Below, piece by piece: positions 57,385 to 64,000 of a stretch of DNA of 64,000 nucleotides (position 1 is the first letter of the stretch; each line of letters opens with the position of its first letter). Location: NCBI GenBank assembly GCA_012845835.1, contig JABAKD010000018.1, forward strand, positions 4,981,279-5,045,278, in the 5' to 3' direction. Under the pieces are notes generated by a model that saw only the letters and a list, made by a program, of their open reading frames with translations, was not told where the DNA came from and did no database searches. The position numbers and the translations under genes were made by a program. This DNA comes from Undaria pinnatifida (lineage: Eukaryota > Sar > Phaeophyceae > Laminariales > Alariaceae).

Positions 57385-58705
57385 AGACCATGTGTACACA
57401 TTAGGTAAGGAAACTCAAGGTAGGAAAGACGCCGGGCTAACGGCGTACTGTTTTCTCCCTAGATGTGAAGAAGATCTATGACACGGTATGGAGGGATGGG
57501 TTGTGGAAGAATTTGTGGGAAATTGGGATCAGAGGAAAGATGTGGAGAATGATGAAAAATTTGCGGAATGTGCGAGAAGTGCTGTGATGCTTGACGGGGA
57601 AATATTGAAGTATGCCGATGTCTTACAAGGAGTTGCACAGGGATGTACACTATCACCCAATCTAGTATGTAGGGTACATATTAATGACATGAGAGTAGGA
57701 GTCGAAGCAGCAAAGCAAGGAGCCACGATGGGGGAAGATTCGGTGTCGGGATTGATGTTTGCGGATGATTTTGTGGGGATATCAGAACACCCGAAGGATT
57801 GTAGTAAAGGGTAGAGAAAGCACTAGAGTATACTGGGAAATGGAGAGTGATCGTGAACGTGAAAAAATGCGCAGTAGTTGCATGTAACGAAGATAAGGTT
57901 AATCCGGCAAATTCCAAAGCGGGAGGACGATGAACTACCGATCGTAGACCAGTATACGTACCTTGACGTAGAGATCTCACAGGACTGCTCTTGGGATGCA
58001 CACATAGCAAGAGTAATAGGAAAGGATAAATCACAAGTAGGACAAGATGGATGCGATCCGAACAGACCCGCACCTTGACACTAGGATTAAAATATGTATT
58101 TTGATTAATGTTATTGTACCAAAGTTTGATTGTGCGGGAGAAGTATGGGAAGGGAACGCAAAGTTCGTGAACTACTGAAAACAGTGCAGATGACAGCAGC
58201 TAAACAGATACTAAGATGCTCAGGTACGACGAGTAATAGAGTATTAAGAGCAGAAGTTAGAAATGTACCCACTTACAACAAAAAAGAGACGTAAAAAAGT
58301 TGACATGGCAATATAAAGTGAAGAAAATGCGAGAAAAAAGGTTGCCAGTCACAGTTGATTGGGCTGTATGGAAGAGTATAACTAAAGGGCGAGCTGGAAT
58401 AAGATAGGATAGCGTAATCGAGAATATATGGAAGAATTTAGGGGGGGGCCAAGAAGGAGTACTGTCTATAGAGAAGTTTGGAGGGTACAAGACAGAAGTG
58501 AAGGAAATAATAGAAGAACGGGAAAGGCTATCGCTAAGACATTAGATGAACGATGAGAAGCACTGAGAGATATACGCGGGGATGACGGAAGAGTTTGGAA
58601 TCAAAAGGTATCTGCACGGCCCAATGGAGTACGCGAAATGCTGAAACTGCGATTTCGAGCACGGGGCCTGGACCTACCAGAAAGAACAAAGAGATATACT
58701 AAGCA
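57385..58705 (+). pseudogene. LINE D reverse transcriptase relic
   Basis: Motifs in order: LDVKKIYDTVWRDGLW (first catalytic Asp) at 57460, VLQGVAQGCTLSPNL near 57625, LMFADDFVGIS with the FADD catalytic box at 57758-57769, YTYLDVEISQDCSWDAHI near 57950, and LPVTVDWAVWKSITKGRAGI near 58345. At least one frameshift near 57458, a stop at 57812, and several later breaks. The protein relic ends RYTK at the R insertion. Confidence 0.78.
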
Positions 58706-60567
58706 TGTATTTTGCAATATGTATCTCTTTCATATAGTTAGCGATGTCAGGAAATGATGGTAACCACAGGGTTGTACCTATCGATATCGATATCGATGTC
58801 GATTGAAATATCCTATCTTGCGATCCATGTACGACAACAAATTATGAAGACTTGACACGTAGTTTACCACACCTAAAGATTGTGTTGCATACCACATCTA
58901 ACATCAAATCTTATAGAATAATAAACAATACCACGCAGGTGTGTCCCCTTTAAGGGTTTACAGTTTCGGCGCACATATTGAAGTGTCCCACCCGCCCCCG
59001 CCCCCCGATCCCTCTTGTCCAAACGCCCCACCTAAAATCAAAATCTGCTAGAGGAGTAAACACTACCAGCCAGCTGATGTCACGTCATTATCATTCTGGC
59101 CATCTAACATCAAATCTTCTAGAATGATAGACAATACCAGGCAGGTGATGTAAACGGATGTCTTCGTGCGACAACCGTCAGATTTGTCCCCTTTAAAATT
59201 ATTAGTTTCCGCGCACATATTAAAGTATCCCGCCCACCCCCCCCCCTCCCCCGATCCCTCTTGTTCAAACGCCCCACCTAAACTCAAAATCTGCCAGAGT
59301 AGTAAACACTACCAGCCGGCTGACATCACTTTTCCAGCCATCCATGCGGTAGCTCCAATTCATTCCCCTTCCCCCTTCTTTATTTTCTTTTTTCCCACCC
59401 TTTCGTTCAAACGCCCCATCTACAATCGAAATCGGCCAGAGTAATAAACACTTCTCTACGCAATTGATATCACGTCATTACCTTTCTAGCCATCCATGAC
59501 GCAGCTTTCATTCATTCCCCGCCCTCCCACACAAACATTATCTTTCTAGCAACCCATGACGTAGCTTTCATTCATTCCTCACCCTCCCCCCACAACGTCC
59601 CCTCCTTCCCCACCACCCGCACGATCGCTTAGACCTTGCACCACGCGTATCGCGAGCCGCTACGAATATGCGTAGTACGCGCGATCGGAGTATCACACAC
59701 AAGCTTGCAAAGATGAGTTTCGACCAAATCTTCGATCTCGCAGCTTGAGTGTATTTTTACATTATACGTGACCCAAACCTCTTGAAAACCCTCCCCCCCC
59801 CCCCCCCTCCCCCCTCTTTTTGTTTTCTGCGCTCCGTCTTCCTCAAACGCCCCACCTAACATCGAAATCTGCCAGAGTAATAAACACTTCCACGCACTTG
59901 ATATCACCTCATTATCTTTCTAGAGCCATCCATGCCGCTGTTGCAATTCAACCCTCCCCCCTCCCCCCGTCAACGCCCCCTGTTCCCCACCACTCGCACC
60001 ATCGCCTAGACCTAGCACCACGCGTATAACAAACCCTCACATCTATGCAACCTGATGTTTAAAAAACTCTTTCGCCCCCCCCCCCCCCCCCTCCCACTCC
60101 CACCTCCACCCCCTGGAACGCTCCGCCTTCTCCTCACTGGATGTACGACTTACAGGATAGGATTTATAGTTTCCACTCACAAAATTGAGCTGCTCCGCCC
60201 GCCCCCCCCACCGCTCCCTCTTGATCACACCCAGGCCCCCACGTCTTTAAACACTCCGCCCTCCCCTTACCGGTTATTCGACGTACAGGATTCACTTAAT
60301 AAACTGAAGCATTTCCTTCCACAGCTGTCAGATTATGCCCCCCTCAAAAATGGGTTTTATAGTTTCCGCGCACAGACTGACTAACATCACTCTGTTGACC
60401 CTGATAGCTACACTGTAGTTGCAAGGGGAGTCGCCGACCTATATCCTTAATGAGGACACACAACCCGTAATACTCGAGATCGGAGTATCACACACAGCTT
60501 GCAAAGATAGATGAGTTTCGACAAAATCTTCGATCTCACAGCTGGAGTGCATTTTTTTTTGTATAAT
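58706..60567 (-). repeat. Repeat R, long copy inserted in LINE D
   Basis: A ~1.86-kb copy in reverse. On the plus strand it begins near GCATGTATTTTGCAATATG and ends near TTTGTATAATATCAA. It carries at least four C-rich modules each with a GTTTCCGCGCACA-type start, the marker ACCACGCGTATAACA, and the R terminus in reverse (60480-60545). A second reverse terminus (59670-59755) lies inside, so the copy is composite. Its ends are fixed by the interrupted LINE frame. Confidence 0.72.
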
Positions 60568-60966
60568 ATCAATAGTCGGGAAGAGGGAGACGAGGCTACA
60601 AATATGTGCCCGTGTGGCACAACAATAAGGAGGAGGACTCATATGGTAGGAGAACGTGAAATATACAAGGTGGAACGGGATGCGTTAGATGAGGAGATAG
60701 ATGAGGAATTTAGACTATGTGACGTGGAAGAGTTTGGTAGACTAGAGAGTAGCGAGAAATCAATCGCTATTCTAGGAGGTAGATGGTGGCCGCAGACGGC
60801 GAAACAGGACTGGGATAGGAGAAGCAAACAGGTTCTATGTGATATATGGAAGAAGTGTAATGAGCGCCCACATGTTGGAGGTATCTCTATTAGGAGTAGG
60901 AACGGTGATCTGTCTCGAAAGGGATGCGCGGTCAATGGTCAAATGACTAAGGCAAGCAACAAATGA
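60568..60966 (+). pseudogene. LINE D C-terminal domain after the R insertion
   Basis: The frame reads SREEGDEATNMCPCGTTIRR, then VERDALDEEIDEEF, GRLESSEKSIAILGGRWWP and SRKGCAVNGQMTKASNK. The Cys-Pro-Cys-Gly start fits the metal-binding tail of many LINE polymerases. It continues the protein interrupted at 58705. Confidence 0.75.
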
Positions 60967-61450
60967 GTATGCCCTTCCTCCTTCCCCCCTCCCCCCCCCC
61001 CCCCCCCACCCCGTGCTTCGGTATCTGAGGTGAGGACGCCGGTGAGGACGCCAGCGCCGCTACCCGTACCACCGGCGCCGGGCGTGGGGGCAGCCGATAG
61101 ACTAGAGAGTAGCGAGAAAACGATCGATATCCTAGGAGGTATAGGATAGGACTGGGATAGGATAAACAAACAGTTTCTATGTAATACATGGAAGAAGCTT
61201 ACTGATCGCCCACAAGTTTGAGGTGACTCTATTAGGATTAGGAACGGTGCTCCGTCTCGAAAGGGATGCATGGTCAATGGTCAAATGACTAAGGCAAGCA
61301 ACAAATGAGTATGCCCTATCCCCTCCCCCGCTCTCCCCCCCTCCTCCCCTCCACCCACTTCCCCCCGTGCTTCGGTATCTGAGGTGGTGCCGCCGGTGAG
61401 GACGCCGGCGCTGCCACCCGTGCCACCGGCGCCGGGCGTAGGGGCAGCCG
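60735..61450 (+). repeat. ~363-bp tandem duplication across the LINE D/Copia junction
   Basis: Two copies starting TAGACTAGAGAGTAGCGAG at 60737 and 61099. Each covers the last ~75 codons of LINE D (GRLESSEK to TKASNK) and then a Copia linker unit (GAGGACGCCGG, CCACCGGCGCCGGGCGT). It must have arisen after LINE D inserted. Confidence 0.8.
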
Positions 61451-61808
61451 TAGGCGCAGCAGGAACAATAAAGAACCCCCCCTCCCATGTTTTCCCGCGT
61501 CGGTACAGCTAACCCCCCCCCCTCCGCTCGTGCGCCGGTGAGGCCGTCGGCGTTTCAACTAATACAACCGTCGCCAAGAGTGGTGGTAGCGGTAGGCCCT
61601 AGCGGTAGAGTACCCCCCGTGTAACCCCCACGCGCCGGTGTCTGAGGGGGTGCCGCCGGTGATGACGCCGGCGCTGCTGCCACTACTACTACTCATAATA
61701 CTACTAACACTACTAATACTACTGTGCCACCGGCGCCGGGGGTGGGGGCAGCCATAGGCACGGCAGGAGCAATAAAGATCCCCCCCCATTTTTGTTCCCG
61801 CGGCAACG
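61451..61808 (+). other. Copia Pro-rich linker, right part
   Basis: Repeated CCGCCGGTGANGACGCCGGCG and ACCGGCGCCGGGNGTGGGGGCAGCC units with poly(C) interruptions and an ACTACTACT stretch at 61681-61723. Encodes Pro/Val/Gly/Ala-rich spacer in broken frames. Confidence 0.6.
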
Positions 61809-63611
61809 GTGCCATCTGCGATGACGCCAGTAATGACGCCGGCGGGGGTGATGTCCCAGTCATACCTACCGGGGACCGAACACCGTCAGAATGACGAGGG
61901 TCTCCAAGACAATGAGCTCTTGCAACCGAGACGGACATGTGCAAGGACGAGAGCATACCATAAAGCGACAACCGCTGCAGGGCCAGCTGACCATGTCCTC
62001 TACAACCAGGACCCACCCAATAGCCCCCCGCCCCGGCCAAACGGCCATGCCAGCGAGCTTTCGAAGCCCGCGACATACCGAGAGGCTATGAACTCGGAGT
62101 ACAGTGCAACCTGGGTGTATGGGACCAATGAGGAGCTCTCTGGGCTTCAAGGGGCGGGAACGTTCGGGGTAGCTTAGGAGCTAAAAGGCGTGAACGTGGA
62201 ATCGGCCAAGTGGGTCTTTACGTGGAAGTCAAATGAAACCGGTAAGGCAGTTAAGGCGAACGCGTGACTGGTAGCTATGAATAGGAGATTTGGCAAACGT
62301 CCGGGAGTTGACTACACTCAGTCTTTAGCCCCAACACCCGCCGCGTCTTGCATTCATTTGATGAATGCTATTGCATGCGGCTTGTAGTTAGATTTGTGTC
62401 ATTTTGACCTGCAACAGTCGTTTGTCCAGGCCAAGCTGAACGAGGTGGTTTTGATGCTTATGTCAAGAGGCTGCGGAGCTTTATCTGGCAAAGTAGTCCG
62501 CCTTAATCGCAGTATTTACTATATGAAGCAAGCGTCGAGGTCTTCGCGCAAATACCTACTGTAGTCACCCGTCTGAAGAGTCTTGGTTTTGAGCAGAGCC
62601 TTGCGGACCCCTGCGTTTTTAGATTGATCGAAGCAGGGTCTGTCTTCGTCATTGCAGTGGTGCACGTGGAAGACATTTTTGCGGTAGACCGTCAAGAGAG
62701 GACCGGTTTTTCGAGGACCCGGGCAAACTTGTCCCTATCAATAATCCTGGCGAGCTCCGATGGTTCGCTGGTTGTCACTTCTCCCGAGACAAGGTCGCCG
62801 GTCTATTGACGATCTCACAGAAGTATTAGACGGAGAAGATATTAAAGAAATTTGGCGTGACCGCGGGTAGGAACACCGCACTCCCGAGTGATGCATTTTT
62901 TCAGGAGTTGGACGAGGATGAGCCCCAATTGGTGCGGCCATTCCGCGAACTGGTAGGAAGTTTGACGTGGCTTGCTAACCAGATGAGACCCGAAATCTCG
63001 CATCCCGTGAGATCGGTAGCGAGATTTGCGCGCATGCCCCCAAGCGAAAGCACTGGAAGGGCTCGAGAGTGATTTTAGAGTGTTTGAATTCCTCGAGCAG
63101 CTACGGCGTTACGTGCCAGAGGGGCACGGGTTCAGAGCTGGTGGTATACGCGGATGCAGCCATGCTCCCAAGGAAACTAAGCGGGAGTCTGTATCGGGTG
63201 GACCCGTGATGTGTGAGGGTGAGGCCATGCAATGGATTTCTAGGACGCAGAGGTGTGGTGCACCACACTCTCCTCCAGTGAGGCAGAGTATGTTGAAAAA
63301 GGCGGAAGGTTTTGAGAAGGTAATTTTCTTGTGGTATGTGTGGCGTTTTATCTTGCCCAATTTTGGGGACCCGTGCACCCAGATTTTTGAGGACAACAAA
63401 CGGAGCGATTCAGATGGGGGTTAGCCCCGTAACCAACTCAAACTCGAAGCACGTCGATGCACGTCACCACTTTCTGCGAGAGCTTATCGAGAAGGGAGAG
63501 GCTAGTATCTCGCATGTGCAGTCAAAATTCCAGCACGCTAGTTTCTTGACGAAACCCCTTAGCAAGGAATCATTCCGTTTTCACAGGAACTTTGTAATGA
63601 ATATGAGTTGA
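61809..63611 (+). pseudogene. Copia reverse transcriptase and RNase H relic
   Basis: RT start near 62070: PATYREAMNSEYSATWVYG, then SAKWVFTWKSNETGKAVKA and CHFDLQQSFVQAKLNEVVL (first catalytic Asp present). The YVDD box is degraded to HVEDIFAVD at 62663. RNase H follows: RPFRELVGSLTWLANQMRPE near 62940, SSSEAEYV in another frame near 63280, and SNSKHVDARHHFLRELIEKG to HVQSKFQHASFLTKPLSKE near 63445-63570. Stops at 62174, 62266 and 62384 and many frame changes show it is dead. Confidence 0.82.
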
Positions 63612-63639
63612 TTTAGGATTGAGAGCATGATTCCCAAGT

Positions 63640-64000
63640 GGACCCCTTCGGTTGATCACGGTAATGTACGCACCTATTATGGCTTCTGTATTTTTGAGCT
63701 TTGATGTTCTGTTTTCAAGTTTTCATATTTTGGTTTTGATATTTGATATTCTTTTTTTCAGGCTTAAGATTTTTTTTTCGAGTTTTCATATTCTGTTCTC
63801 CGATCTGAGAAATTATATTTGAGCTTTGAGATTCAGTTTTCGAGTTTTCAGATTCTGGTTTTACATTTGATATTCAATTTTTGAGCTTTGAGAATCTGGT
63901 TATGAGATTTCATATTCTATTTTTGATCTTTCAGATTTTGTTTTTTCAGGTTTGACATTCTATAGTTGGGTTCTGATATTCTGATTACGGAATATGATAT
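63640..64000. repeat. T-rich degenerate repeat
   Basis: Repeated TTTGAGCTTTGAGATTC and GTTTTCNAGTTTTCATATTCTG-type motifs with a period of about 28-30 bp, continuing past the window. Markedly more AT-rich than the rest. Confidence 0.65.

Larger units (their letters stand above)
57378..60966 (+). mobile_element. LINE D, second LINE type, nested in Copia
   Basis: Coding similarity to a LINE polymerase starts abruptly at 57385 (DHVYTLGKETQGRKDAGLTA), right after the Copia linker, and ends with the C-terminus at 60966 (NGQMTKASNK), after which Copia linker sequence resumes. The ORF is split by repeat R at about 58706-60567. It is 5' truncated. Its sequence is unrelated in detail to LINEs A, B and C. 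Confidence 0.75.
55085..63611 (+). mobile_element. Copia-type LTR retrotransposon, dead, with nested insertions
   Basis: In order: gag-like frames with a zinc knuckle (55085-56308), a Gln-rich stretch, a protease-like segment (56828-57136), a Pro-rich linker (57176-57377 and 61451-61800), reverse transcriptase and RNase H relics (61809-63611). Protease before RT and RNase H fits Copia, although integrase, which should lie between protease and RT, is not seen. LINE D interrupts the linker. Multiple stops and frameshifts make it inactive. LTRs were not identified. Confidence 0.8.

Overview
The window looks like nuclear DNA of a stramenopile, most probably a brown alga of the Ectocarpus type. 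That placement is inference. It rests on an intron-rich gene coding for a secreted YHYH-domain protein with a discoidin-like tail, on a Copia element and two kinds of LINE of a type I associate with stramenopiles, and on very dense (AAC)n/(CAA)n tracts. There are no bacterial operons, no rRNA, no convincing tRNA and no CRISPR array. Most open frames in the window are translations of triplet repeats or shadows.

The main result is one multi-exon gene and its decayed paralogue in opposite orientation. On the minus strand (40428 down to about 29824), short exons with canonical splice sites and compatible phases give a secreted protein: signal peptide, YHYH domain split over four exons, a conserved unrecognised segment, an acidic Cys-containing exon, a Ser/Thr linker, then an F5/8 type C (discoidin)-like domain. 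On the plus strand (about 10382 to 19023) recognisable copies of eight of those exons lie in the same order. That copy carries two frameshifts, a nonsense codon and three lost splice sites. The two copies are arranged tail to tail around a 10-kb centre of repeats. Paired substitutions in shared exons sit almost only in third codon positions, which fixes the coding frame and strand.

The rest is transposable elements and satellites. 1-9.4 kb: two copies of an AAC-tailed element, a G/C-rich repeat called R here, and two LINE copies (A and B). 9.4-19 kb: the pseudogene with MITE, SINE and foldback insertions. 19-29.8 kb: MITE families 1, 2 and 3 and degenerate satellites. 29.8-40.4 kb: the YHYH-discoidin gene. 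40.8-54 kb: SINE-like families S2, S3 and S4, R copies and LINE C. 55-63.6 kb: a ruined Copia element containing a second type of LINE (D), which itself contains an R copy, so the nesting is three deep. 63.6-64 kb: a T-rich degenerate repeat.

Family names R, S2, S3, S4, U and MITE-1 to MITE-3 are local labels. Element limits are estimated by eye from copy-to-copy comparison and may be off by tens of bases. No database search was possible.
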